A stretch of 64,000 nucleotides of DNA, taken from positions 62,001 through 126,000 of the forward strand of contig JAIXHJ010000007.1 in assembly GCA_030145845.1 (NCBI GenBank). The letters are read 5' to 3'. Made by a program: the position numbers and the translations under genes. Origin of the DNA: Pseudomonadota bacterium (GTDB lineage: Bacteria > Pseudomonadota > Gammaproteobacteria > Pseudomonadales > Oceanobacteraceae). Below the pieces are notes generated by a model. The model did no database searches, was not told where the DNA came from, and was given only the letters and a program-made list of their open reading frames with translations. Positions 19,013-27,888 of this stretch are shown piece after piece. How positions within the stretch are numbered: the stretch's first letter is position 1; each line of letters begins with the position of its first letter.

Positions 19013-19723
19013 TCAGGGCTGTCTGCCACTGACCGGGCGGATATTGATGTTGTATTGCTGTTTCGCCAGCTGGATACGGTGCAGGGTAATGGTGCGTACC
19101 GTGTTCTTACTCAGCTCAATATGCTGCGCCAGCGCACTCACCGTGGCATCACTGTTGCCGGCCAGAATACCGTCCAGCAGGGCGTTGTGTTCCCGCACGG
19201 TTGCTTCGCTGCGGCCCTGCTGGGTGAAATCCAGCCGGCGGATAATACGCAGGCGTTCACACACATCGCGGTGAATGGCCGCCATTTCCTGATTGCCTGC
19301 CAGCCCCACCAGCGCAAAATGAAAATCTTCATCCAGCACCGCCATGGCCTCACTGTCATCAAAGGCCGGATTCTGTTCATCACGCCAGACCTGCAGCAGC
19401 GGCGCCAGCAACACCGGCCGCTCAGACGCCGCACACAAGCGCCGCACCGCTTCGCTTTCCAGCAGAATGCGGACGTCATACAGGTTTTCAAAATAACGGA
19501 AGTCGAACGGCCGCACCTGCCAGCCACTGCGGAAATGCACCTGCACATAGCCGTCACGTTCCAGCCGGTAAAGCGCTTCACGCACCGGCGTACGGCTGGC
19601 CGCCATCCGCCGGGCAATTTCACTTTCGCTGAAACGGTCACCGGGCAGCAGCTGAAAATCAAAAATATCCTGCTTCAGCTGCTGATAGATGCGTTCGGCA
19701 ACGTTCTGCGGCCGTTCACTCAT
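19013..19723 (-). CDS. GntR family (FCD) transcriptional regulator
   Basis: 236-aa repressor with an N-terminal winged helix (about 8-75, SESEIARRMAASRTPVREALYRLERDGYV) and a C-terminal FCD ligand domain whose metal ligands D/H (DEDFHFAL), H (EHNALLDG) and H (AQHIELSK) are visible. It follows atzF by 10 nt on the same strand, so it is probably a local regulator of urea/allophanate use. A perfect 12-bp palindrome upstream of atzF is its likely operator. The C-terminal tail is slightly longer than usual. Confidence 0.88.
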   Translation of the reverse strand: MSERPQNVAERIYQQLKQDIFDFQLLPGDRFSESEIARRMAASRTPVREALYRLERDGYVQVHFRSGWQVRPFDFRYFENLYDVRILLESEAVRRLCAASERPVLLAPLLQVWRDEQNPAFDDSEAMAVLDEDFHFALVGLAGNQEMAAIHRDVCERLRIIRRLDFTQQGRSEATVREHNALLDGILAGNSDATVSALAQHIELSKNTVRTITLHRIQLAKQQYNINIRPVSGRQP

Positions 19724-19733
19724 ACGCCCGGCC

Positions 19734-21575
19734 TCAGTTATTCAGCTGGGCGATATAAGCACGCCAGCCACCAAATTGCGTAATATCGGTGGCGCTGGCC
19801 ACGGCTTCCGGCTCACAGATAAAGCCTTTCACCAGACGACCATCACTGAGTTCCAGCGTGCCGATCCCCAGCGGCTGTGGAATTTCTTCCACAAAACTGC
19901 CGAACGCCGCCTTATCCAGACGCCACAGTTCGACGATGATTTCCGCACCATCGTCCGCGACGCGCACCAGACCCGGCTTCGGCGGGGTAGTGTTGGCCAG
20001 CGCGTACAGCCGGTATTTTTTCGCCGTCAGGGTCTGTTCCAGCAGCGTCGCATGACGGCTGCTTAACTGATGATTCAGCGGCATACCGGTCAGGTGCGCA
20101 CCGACCACCGCCACCACCACCGATTCATCCTCACGCTTGCCCAGCAGCACAGGCGCCGTCGGCAGACGCAGCTCTTCCTGCCAGTGGGAGCCAAAGGACA
20201 GCAGTGCCGGTTCGCTGAAGGCCGGGGCAATCAGGGTCACGCCAAACGGCAGGCCATCACTGCGCAGATCGGCCGGCACGGAGACCGCCGCCAGATCCGC
20301 GAGGTTAACGAAGTTGGTGTAGGTGCCCATCTGGCTGTTGGCCTGCACCGGTTCAGCCTGCAGATCAGCCTGGGTCGGGAAGCGTGGTGACGTCGGCACA
20401 AACAGCGCATCCACTTCGGTGAACAGCTGGCTGATACGGCGCACATAATCCATGCGCTTATATTCGGCTTTAAAAGCATCCACAGCGGAGCCCAGATTGG
20501 CGCCCTGTTCACCGCGCTTACCGCCGGTAACAATGCCTTTCACCACCGGGTCCAGGCCCGGCAGATCCTGCTCCATAAATTCACCGACCGCCGCATAACG
20601 TTCTGCCACCCACGGTCCTTCGTACAGCAGCGCCGCCAGTTCAAACAGCGGGGTAAAGTCCGTTGGCACCAGTTCATAGCCCATGGCTTCAGCCCGCTGC
20701 AGCGCCTGCTCATACGCCGCTTTTTGCACGTCATCACCAAACCAGGGGGCATTGACCGGCACCGCCAGGCGGCGGATGGTTTTCAGTGGCGAGTCACCCA
20801 GCGGACGGGAATACGGGTCCAGTTCGTCATACACGCCGGCCACCGCCAGCACGCGTTCGGCATCGGCAACATTGAGCGAAAACACCGACACACAATCAAG
20901 GCTGCGGCAGGCCGGCACCACGCCACGGGTACTGGTGGCGCCCTTACTGGCTTTCAGGCCAACGATGTTATTGAAGCCGGCCGGCACGCGCCCGGAACCG
21001 GCGGTGTCGGTGCCCAGCGAGAAGGCGACATAGCCACTGGAGACCGCCACCGAGGAGCCGGAGCTGGAACCACCACTGATGTAGTCTTCATTAAACGGGT
21101 TACGTACCGCCCCGTAGGGCGAGCGGGTGCCCACCAGCCCGGTGGCGAACTGATCCAGATTGGTCTTGCCCAGCACAATGGCGCCGGCGGCTTTCAGTAC
21201 TTCAATCACACCGGCATCGGCGTCCGGCTGATAGGCGTATTCCGGACAGGCAGCGGTGGTGGTAAAGCCTTTCACATCGATATTGTCTTTGGCGGCATAG
21301 GGCACGCCATACAGCGGCAGGGCCGCCGTATTGCCACCCGCGGCGGCCAGCAGGTCCTGCAGTTCCGCCAGCTGCTCATCCAGCTGCTGCGGCGAGGCCA
21401 GCTCAATCCAGGCACTGCCATATTTCAGTTTGCCATCCACACTCTCCGCCGCGCGGACTTGCGCCAGCAGTGCCGGAAGTTCCTGTTCCGGGGTTCCGCC
21501 CGCGCGGTAAACCCGGGCCCAGTCAGTCAGGGTGCGGCCCATCAGTGGCATAGTGCCGGTTGCCTGTGCAGTCAT
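19734..21575 (-). CDS. atzF: Allophanate hydrolase
   Basis: Cleaves allophanate to ammonia and CO2, the second step of urea amidolysis. The 613-aa protein has an amidase-signature domain with the Ser-cisSer-Lys triad K96 (AAKDNID), S171 (SGGSSSGSS) and S194 (GTDTAGSGR), and the C-terminal allophanate-hydrolase domain (about 470-613). AGAGGA sits 8 nt before the ATG. It pairs with the GntR gene and lies just upstream of urtA, tying urea import to use. No urea carboxylase gene is in the window, so the preceding enzyme must be elsewhere. Confidence 0.93.
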   Translation of the reverse strand: MTAQATGTMPLMGRTLTDWARVYRAGGTPEQELPALLAQVRAAESVDGKLKYGSAWIELASPQQLDEQLAELQDLLAAAGGNTAALPLYGVPYAAKDNIDVKGFTTTAACPEYAYQPDADAGVIEVLKAAGAIVLGKTNLDQFATGLVGTRSPYGAVRNPFNEDYISGGSSSGSSVAVSSGYVAFSLGTDTAGSGRVPAGFNNIVGLKASKGATSTRGVVPACRSLDCVSVFSLNVADAERVLAVAGVYDELDPYSRPLGDSPLKTIRRLAVPVNAPWFGDDVQKAAYEQALQRAEAMGYELVPTDFTPLFELAALLYEGPWVAERYAAVGEFMEQDLPGLDPVVKGIVTGGKRGEQGANLGSAVDAFKAEYKRMDYVRRISQLFTEVDALFVPTSPRFPTQADLQAEPVQANSQMGTYTNFVNLADLAAVSVPADLRSDGLPFGVTLIAPAFSEPALLSFGSHWQEELRLPTAPVLLGKREDESVVVAVVGAHLTGMPLNHQLSSRHATLLEQTLTAKKYRLYALANTTPPKPGLVRVADDGAEIIVELWRLDKAAFGSFVEEIPQPLGIGTLELSDGRLVKGFICEPEAVASATDITQFGGWRAYIAQLNN

Positions 21576-21597
21576 CGTTCAATCCTCTGTGTTCAAA

Positions 21598-21609
21598 CTT
21601 GTATACAAG
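21598..21609. promoter_or_regulatory. Palindromic operator candidate upstream of atzF-gntR
   Basis: Perfect 12-bp palindrome CTTGTATACAAG, 22 bp before the atzF start. TTGTATACAA-type palindromes are classic GntR/FCD operators, and a GntR gene is the second gene of this very operon, so autoregulation is the simple reading. Confidence 0.72.
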
Positions 21610-21750
21610 ATACAGAGCGATTCACGTGCCAGTTTCCGCAGCAACCCCACCCACCCCGGCGCAGAGCCCGTCATTGCTGGCTTTGCTCGGCTTCCGGGCG
21701 GGCAGAGGTCATGACAGAGAAAAAGATTTGCGCACCGTTACGGTGCAGCA

Positions 21751-23658
21751 TCAGAGTTCCGAGGAGTGGGGCAGGCAGCCACCATGATGGTTGGCGTAGT
21801 CCTGCAGCCAGTGGATAAAGTCAGCTTCGGGCAGTGCTCCCGACCAGAAAAAGCCCTGCGCTTCGGCACAGCCCAGCTCCTTCAGCTGCGCCAGTGTTTC
21901 CTGATCTTCCACCCCTTCCGCCACCGCGCGCAGACCCAGGCTGCCGGCCATCTGAATAATCGCCTGCACCAGTGGCCGGTCGCGCCGCGACTGACCAAGC
22001 GGACTGACAAACGAGCGGTCGATCTTCAGGCTGCTGGCCCGGAAGCGGCGAAGATAAGCGAGATTCGAATAGCCGGTGCCGAAATCATCAATGGCAAACA
22101 CCACCCCCAGCGAGCGGATTTCTTCCAGCTGCTGCTGAATGCTGTCACTCTCACCAATCAGCATGGATTCTGTCAGCTCCAGTTCCAGCGCATCACCGGG
22201 CAGGCCGGCTTCATTCAGCGCCTGACGTACGGTATTGGCCAGCCGGCCATCACGGAACTGAACATACGACAGATTGACCGCTACCTGCAGATTACGGTAT
22301 CCCTGAGCCCGCCAGCGGGCACAGGCCTGACAGGCTTCCCGCACCACCCAGTCACCGATTTCAGCAATCAGGCCGCTGCTTTCCGCCAGCGGAATAAATT
22401 CGTCCGGCGGGATATAACCGCCGCCTGCCTGCGGCCAGCGGATCAGGGCTTCAGCGCCGTTGATGCAGCCACTGTCCAGGCTGATCCGCGGCTGGTAATA
22501 GAGATGAAACTGCTGCTGGTTCAGCGCGCAGCGCAGCGACTTCATCAGGTTAAACTTATCCACACCGGCACGGCTCATATCCTCGTGATAGATGCGGTAA
22601 ACATTACGTCCGTCAGCCTTTGCCTGATACATGGCCATATCCGCATAACGGCACAGCTGACCGTAATCCGACCCATGCTGCGGCGCCAGTGCAATGCCCA
22701 CCGAACCGGAGATGTCGATCTGGTTCTGCATAATGTAAAAAGGGGTGGAAGCCGCCGAAATCAGCGCGCCGGCCAGTGCCCGTACACGCTCCTGATCCGT
22801 TTCGCGGCAGGTGGTCAGCAGCAGGAATTCATCGCCACCGAAACGGCACAACACATCGTCTTCCCCCACCAGCACCTGCATGCGTTCTGCCAGCTGCTGC
22901 AGCAACAGATCGCCGGCGGCATGACCCAGTGAATCATTCACCGGCTTGAAGTTATCCAGATCAAGAAACAGCAGTGCCAGCTGACAGTTTTCCTCAACAC
23001 AACGGCGGTAAAGACGGTGAAATGCGTTCTCTGCCTGGCGGCGGTTGGCCAGTCCGGTCAGTTGATCCATATTGGCCAGCCGGCTGATGGTGCCCTGACT
23101 TTCCCGTACCCGCTCATTTTCATCGCGCAGACTGTCGAGCAGATGGCGCTGATCACGCAGCAGCAGATAAGCACTGAAGCCGGTCAGCAGCAACACAATA
23201 TCGGTAAACACGATATGCCGCGGCGCGGTTTCATAAATATACGGCGTATGCACACCGGTCAGCGTCAGAATGCCCAGCAGCGTCGGATAACCCACCATAA
23301 AAATCAGCAGGCTGATAAACAGGATTTTATTCCCCAGAATCGCGGCAAAGATCAGCACCCCGGGGTACGCCAGCAGGGACATATCGCGCACCCCCTCTGA
23401 CTTCCACGCCAGCACCGACAGCATCAGTGTCAGCGACCAGAGAAACACCCCGGCTGCCAGCGACGGATGACGCTGATACGCCAGCCAGGCGGAGAAAGCC
23501 ACCAGCAGACAACCGGCCAGCAGAAACACCTGCACGCGCCCGTCGGCCACGGCAGCCGCCACGATCATGCCCGCCAGCGCGACGCTGATCACCTGAAAGA
23601 GACGTTTTGCCTGACGGTCCCTGCCGTCGTCGGGGAGTGAAGTCTGTTGTCCGGTCAC
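21751..23658 (-). CDS. Membrane GGDEF-EAL c-di-GMP protein
   Basis: 635-aa inner-membrane protein: about five or six hydrophobic helices (25-180), then GGDEF (FGGDEF at 273-278) and EAL (EALIRW from 403) domains. The GGDEF motif is intact but lacks an RxxD inhibitory site. EAL catalytic blocks ELTES, DDFGTGYS, KIDRSFV and AEGVED are intact, so phosphodiesterase activity is likely and cyclase activity possible. It is transcribed toward atzF with 175 bp between, and no periplasmic ligand domain is evident. Confidence 0.92.
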   Translation of the reverse strand: MTGQQTSLPDDGRDRQAKRLFQVISVALAGMIVAAAVADGRVQVFLLAGCLLVAFSAWLAYQRHPSLAAGVFLWSLTLMLSVLAWKSEGVRDMSLLAYPGVLIFAAILGNKILFISLLIFMVGYPTLLGILTLTGVHTPYIYETAPRHIVFTDIVLLLTGFSAYLLLRDQRHLLDSLRDENERVRESQGTISRLANMDQLTGLANRRQAENAFHRLYRRCVEENCQLALLFLDLDNFKPVNDSLGHAAGDLLLQQLAERMQVLVGEDDVLCRFGGDEFLLLTTCRETDQERVRALAGALISAASTPFYIMQNQIDISGSVGIALAPQHGSDYGQLCRYADMAMYQAKADGRNVYRIYHEDMSRAGVDKFNLMKSLRCALNQQQFHLYYQPRISLDSGCINGAEALIRWPQAGGGYIPPDEFIPLAESSGLIAEIGDWVVREACQACARWRAQGYRNLQVAVNLSYVQFRDGRLANTVRQALNEAGLPGDALELELTESMLIGESDSIQQQLEEIRSLGVVFAIDDFGTGYSNLAYLRRFRASSLKIDRSFVSPLGQSRRDRPLVQAIIQMAGSLGLRAVAEGVEDQETLAQLKELGCAEAQGFFWSGALPEADFIHWLQDYANHHGGCLPHSSEL

Positions 23659-23844
23659 GGAGTGCCTGTATTGTTTTTAATCACCTGTGTCTAACTTTAG
23701 ACTCATAAGAAGAAAGGGCCATTGTCGGCATGTGCCGTTTTTTTTGTAACCTCCGGGTACAGATCAGCGTTAATGCATTTTCTGTCAATACAATGTCCGC
23801 GAATACCGCTATGCTTGAAGCGCTGTTAACGGACGGATCTACCG

Positions 23845-25548
23845 ATGAATCTGAAACCCCGTTTTCTGCTGCTGACCACGATCCTGATCCTGTTATCCGG
23901 GGCCGGTATCTGGTTGTTCAGCCAGCAGATTGCGCTGAATGTATTGCAATCCTGGGCCCTGCGTCATTTTGAAACCCAGGTCAGACTGGAAAAAGAACGC
24001 TCGCTGCAGCCCGTTATCCGGGAAGTGGCACTGGCCCGCCAGTTTGCCGATTCCAGCATTCTGCTCGACTGGGCCAGAGACCCGCAGGACGACGGGAAAA
24101 AGCGTCAGGCGCTGGCCGAAATGGAATCCTTCCGCCACAACTTTGCCGAGCACAGCTATTTTGTCGCCCTGCTCGCATCCGGTGATTACTACTACAACAA
24201 CGCCGACAACGAATTTGCCGGTCAGGAATACCGCTACAGCCTGCGTCCCGACAATCCGGACGACCGCTGGTTTTACAGCATCATTGAACAGAACCGTACC
24301 ATCCACCTGAATGTGAATCCGGATATTCCGCTGAAAGTCACCAAGCTGTGGATTGATGTGCTGCTGCGCGACGGTGATCAGATCCTCGGCGTGGTCGGCA
24401 CCGGTCTCGACCTGACCAACTACATCAGGGCCGTCACCACCGCGCCGGAACCCGGCATTGAAAACCTGTTCTTTGACCACGAAGGCGCCATCCAGATTTC
24501 ACGCGACATCAGCCAGATTGATTTCGCCAGTATCACCAAAAATGACAGTGAGCAGAAAACCGTCTGGCAGCTGATCAGCGAAAAAGACCAGCGTGATGAG
24601 CTGCGTACCCTGATGGCCACCGCCCAGCAGAATGCCGGTGAAGTCAGCAGCCTGTATATCACTCATAACGGCGAACCGGCGCTGGCCGGGGTGATGTATC
24701 TGCCGGAGGTCGACTGGTATGTGATGACCCTGCTGGATCTGGATGAACTGCTGCCGCTGAGCACCTTCAACAGCATCTTTATTCTCGCCGCCGCCAGCGT
24801 GCTGATCTCACTGCTGCTGTTCAATCTGGCACTCAACCGTCACATCCTGCGACCGGTAACCAAGCTCGAACGTGCCATCACCCGCGTCCGCAGCGGTGAT
24901 ACCACCGTTCCCGACCTGCCGCATAATATGCCCGGTGAAGTCGGCCGCCTGCTGGATCACTTTGCCGCCATGGCCGGCGACGTGATTCATTCGCGCGAAG
25001 TACTGGAAGCCAAGGTGCGCCAGCGTACGGAAGAACTCGAACGCCAGACCCTGACCGACCCGCTCACCGGCCTGCTCAACCGCCGCGGTATGCTGCAGCA
25101 GCTGACACTGGAGATGAACCGGCTGCAGCGCGAAGACTCCCTGTTCGGCATCATCTGGCTGGATCTGGACCACTTCAAAGACATTAACGACCGCTATGGC
25201 CACGGTGCCGGCGACAGCGCCCTGGAAGCCACCGCCGACCATATCCGTACCCACCTGCGGGCCTACGACTTTGCCTCCCGCTGGGGCGGTGATGAGTTCC
25301 TGATTCTGGTCAAAACCCCCGACCCGCACCTGCTCGATCAGCTTGGCCAGCGTATCTGTCAGGTGGTGGATGAAATGGAACTGCCACAGGGCGGTGAATA
25401 TATCCATGTCACCATCAGTGCCGGCAGCTGTATGGCACAACCAGGCAACTCGCTGAACGACGTGCTCACCTGTGCCGACAAGGCGCTGTACCGCGCCAAA
25501 TCTGCCGGCCGCAATAACTACCGCAGCGGCTCCCAGCACACCGGCTGA
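23845..25548 (+). CDS. dCache-HAMP diguanylate cyclase
   Basis: 567-aa inner-membrane receptor: N-terminal helix (8-28), periplasmic Cache-like sensor (about 30-305, with DDRWFYSIIEQNRTIHLNVNP), second helix (about 310-330), HAMP (about 332-385), a short coiled coil, and a GGDEF domain. The active site WGGDEF is intact (481-485) and an RxxD I-site (RAYD, 472-475) sits the canonical five residues before it, predicting an active, product-inhibited cyclase. It is divergent from the neighbouring GGDEF-EAL gene, so the pair may balance c-di-GMP locally. Confidence 0.92.
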   Translation: MNLKPRFLLLTTILILLSGAGIWLFSQQIALNVLQSWALRHFETQVRLEKERSLQPVIREVALARQFADSSILLDWARDPQDDGKKRQALAEMESFRHNFAEHSYFVALLASGDYYYNNADNEFAGQEYRYSLRPDNPDDRWFYSIIEQNRTIHLNVNPDIPLKVTKLWIDVLLRDGDQILGVVGTGLDLTNYIRAVTTAPEPGIENLFFDHEGAIQISRDISQIDFASITKNDSEQKTVWQLISEKDQRDELRTLMATAQQNAGEVSSLYITHNGEPALAGVMYLPEVDWYVMTLLDLDELLPLSTFNSIFILAAASVLISLLLFNLALNRHILRPVTKLERAITRVRSGDTTVPDLPHNMPGEVGRLLDHFAAMAGDVIHSREVLEAKVRQRTEELERQTLTDPLTGLLNRRGMLQQLTLEMNRLQREDSLFGIIWLDLDHFKDINDRYGHGAGDSALEATADHIRTHLRAYDFASRWGGDEFLILVKTPDPHLLDQLGQRICQVVDEMELPQGGEYIHVTISAGSCMAQPGNSLNDVLTCADKALYRAKSAGRNNYRSGSQHTG

Positions 25549-25627
25549 CGCCGCCTTGTGCCCGGGTTAGCCCGCCAGTCATGCACCGGCAGCGCCATGA
25601 TGGGCACCTACCAACCATTAACTCAGA

Positions 25628-25652
25628 GAATAGTCTGCTATTCAGACTATTC
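25628..25652. promoter_or_regulatory. Perfect inverted repeat upstream of the acyl-CoA dehydrogenase operon
   Basis: Arms GAATAGTCTG and CAGACTATTC with a 5-nt loop CTATT, 68 bp before the acyl-CoA dehydrogenase ATG and 79 bp after the cyclase stop. No T-run follows, so an operator is as likely as a terminator. Confidence 0.55.
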
Positions 25653-25719
25653 ATTTCATAGATAAATAAGAACTTCCTACACTGGCTGCATCACGTCACT
25701 TTCCCTGAAAGAGGTCAGT

Positions 25720-26943
25720 ATGGATTTTCAGCATTCCGCCAAAGCGCAGGACTATCTCAAGCGCGTCAAAGCCTTTATGGCAAAAGAAATCGAACCGGTT
25801 GAAGAAGACTACCTGCGCGAGCTGCACAGCCTGGACAACAAATGGGTGGTGCTGCCCATCATCGAAGAGCTGAAAGCCAAAGCCCGTGCCGAAGGCCTGT
25901 GGAATATGTTCCTGCCCGACGACCACTATGGCGCCGGTCTGAGCACACTGGAATACGCCGCCGTGGCGGAACTGACCGGCCGCTCCTTTATCGCCCCGGA
26001 AATTTTCAACTGTAATGCCCCCGACACCGGCAATATGGAAGTGCTGGAGAAGTACGGCTCGCCGGAACAACAGGAACAATGGTTACAGCCGCTGCTGGCC
26101 GGTGAGATCCGTTCCGCCTTCTGCATGACCGAACCGGGTGTGGCATCGTCCGATGCCACCAATATGGAAGCCACCGCGGTGGTGGAAGGTGACGAAGTGG
26201 TGCTGAATGGCCGCAAATGGTGGAGCACCGGCATCGGTCACCCGAACTGCAAAGTCGGTATTTTCATGGGCCTGACCAACCCCGATGCCCCACGCCATCA
26301 GCAGCATTCCATGGTGCTGTTCCCGTTCGATGCGCCGGGGGTAAAAATCGAACGTATGCTGCCGGTGTTCGGTTTCTACGATGAACCATACGGCCACGGC
26401 GAAGTCAGCTTCGACAACGTGCGCGTACCGCTGAGCAATATGATCGCCGGCCCCGGCCGCGGTTTTGAAATCGCTCAGGGCCGCCTCGGCCCCGGCCGTA
26501 TTCACCACTGCATGCGGCTGATCGGCATGGCGGAAAAAGCACTGGAACTGATGTGCAAACGCGCCGCCGGCCGTACCGCGTTTCACAAACCACTGGCCAA
26601 CCTCGGTGGCAACCGCGACATCATTGCCAACGCCCGCATGAACATTGAACAGGCGCGCCTGCTGGTATTCAAAGCCGCGTGGATGATCGACAAAGTCGGC
26701 GCCATGGGCGCCATGAGTGAAATCTCGCAGATCAAAGTGATCGCACCGAATATGGCGCAGCAGATTATCGACGCCGCCATGCAGATGCACGGCGGTGGCG
26801 GCCTGTCAGAAGACTTCCCGCTCACCGGTCTGTTCACCGCCGCCCGCGCCCTGCGTCTGGCCGACGGTCCGGACGAAGTGCACCGTGGTCTGATCGCCAA
26901 GATCGAAATGATGAAATACAAAAAATACATGAAAGAAGCCTGA
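25720..26943 (+). CDS. Acyl-CoA dehydrogenase (ACAD10/11-like)
   Basis: FAD-dependent acyl-CoA dehydrogenase family protein, 407 aa. FAD/substrate blocks FCMTEPGVASSDATNM, NGRKWWSTG and the C-terminal MQMHGGGGLSEDFPLT...ADGPDEVHRGLIAK are intact. The WWSTG and DEVHR signatures with an APH-like kinase gene close by match the ACAD10/ACAD11 branch, which acts on 4-hydroxyacyl-CoA via phosphorylated intermediates, rather than plain beta-oxidation. AGAGG precedes the ATG. First gene of a five-gene operon. Confidence 0.9.
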   Translation: MDFQHSAKAQDYLKRVKAFMAKEIEPVEEDYLRELHSLDNKWVVLPIIEELKAKARAEGLWNMFLPDDHYGAGLSTLEYAAVAELTGRSFIAPEIFNCNAPDTGNMEVLEKYGSPEQQEQWLQPLLAGEIRSAFCMTEPGVASSDATNMEATAVVEGDEVVLNGRKWWSTGIGHPNCKVGIFMGLTNPDAPRHQQHSMVLFPFDAPGVKIERMLPVFGFYDEPYGHGEVSFDNVRVPLSNMIAGPGRGFEIAQGRLGPGRIHHCMRLIGMAEKALELMCKRAAGRTAFHKPLANLGGNRDIIANARMNIEQARLLVFKAAWMIDKVGAMGAMSEISQIKVIAPNMAQQIIDAAMQMHGGGGLSEDFPLTGLFTAARALRLADGPDEVHRGLIAKIEMMKYKKYMKEA

Positions 26944-27056
26944 TGCAGCCGGAAGCGCCGCCGACTTGTGGCGCTTTTGCCCCTTAACAGGCTATTCGTA
27001 ACACAATAATAATCAGCGGCAGACATTCTGCCGCTTCAGCATTTTGAGGACACGCA

Positions 27057-27887
27057 ATGAAAAAGGTACTGATCACAGGCGCCGCCAGCGGTCTGGGCCG
27101 GGCACTGGCCCTGCGTTTCGCCCGCGAAGGTGCGGACATCTGTATTGCCGACATTAATCTGGGCGGCGCGGCAGAAACCCTGAATCTGGTGGAAAAAGCC
27201 GGCGGCAAAGGCTGGATTTATGAACTCGACGTGCGCAGTGAAGAGGCCTGGAATGCCCTGCGTGACGCCGTTGCCGAACGCTGGCAGGGCATCGACGTGG
27301 TGATCAACAACGCCGGTGTGGCCACCGGTGACCGCATCGACGCCGGCGACTGGGCCTGGTGGGACTGGATCATCGACATCAACCTCAAAGGCGTGGCGCT
27401 TGGCTGCCGCACCTTTACCCCGATGATGAAACAACAGGGCAGCGGCAGCTTTATCAATGTTGCGTCACTGGCCGGCCTGCTGAAAGCACCGTCCATGTCA
27501 TCCTACAACGCCACCAAAGCGGCGGTGGTCGCCATCTCAGAAACCATGCATTTCGAGCTGATGCCATACGGCATCGGCGTGACCGCGCTGTGCCCCGGGT
27601 TCTTCCGCACCAACCTCAATCACGGCATGAAAACCTCCGACCCGGATATGCTCAAATTCGTCGACAAAGTCTTTGAAGCCTCGGCGCTGGATGCCGACGA
27701 TATTGCCGATGCCGCCTATAAAGCCCTGCAGAAAAATCAGAAAATCTGCAATCCGCATCCGGCCGGCCGGCGCGCGTATTTCTTCAAACAATACCTGCCG
27801 TTCCTGTTCAACAAAGGCATGCTGAACATGGCCCGCGGTCTGAAAAAGCGTGAAGATCAGCGTATCGCTGCAGGAAAGGGCTGCTGA
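27057..27887 (+). CDS. SDR family oxidoreductase
   Basis: Classical short-chain dehydrogenase, 276 aa: TGAASGLG nucleotide-binding motif (7-14), NNAG, catalytic Ser in VASLAG and YxxxK as YNATK. The C-terminus is extended by about 30 residues (AYFFKQYLPFLFNKGML) that could touch the membrane. Substrate unknown; the operon context suggests hydroxyacyl-CoA or a short aldehyde/alcohol. It follows the dehydrogenase by 113 bp and precedes the kinase by 1 nt. Confidence 0.88.
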   Translation: MKKVLITGAASGLGRALALRFAREGADICIADINLGGAAETLNLVEKAGGKGWIYELDVRSEEAWNALRDAVAERWQGIDVVINNAGVATGDRIDAGDWAWWDWIIDINLKGVALGCRTFTPMMKQQGSGSFINVASLAGLLKAPSMSSYNATKAAVVAISETMHFELMPYGIGVTALCPGFFRTNLNHGMKTSDPDMLKFVDKVFEASALDADDIADAAYKALQKNQKICNPHPAGRRAYFFKQYLPFLFNKGMLNMARGLKKREDQRIAAGKGC

Positions 27888-27888
27888 G

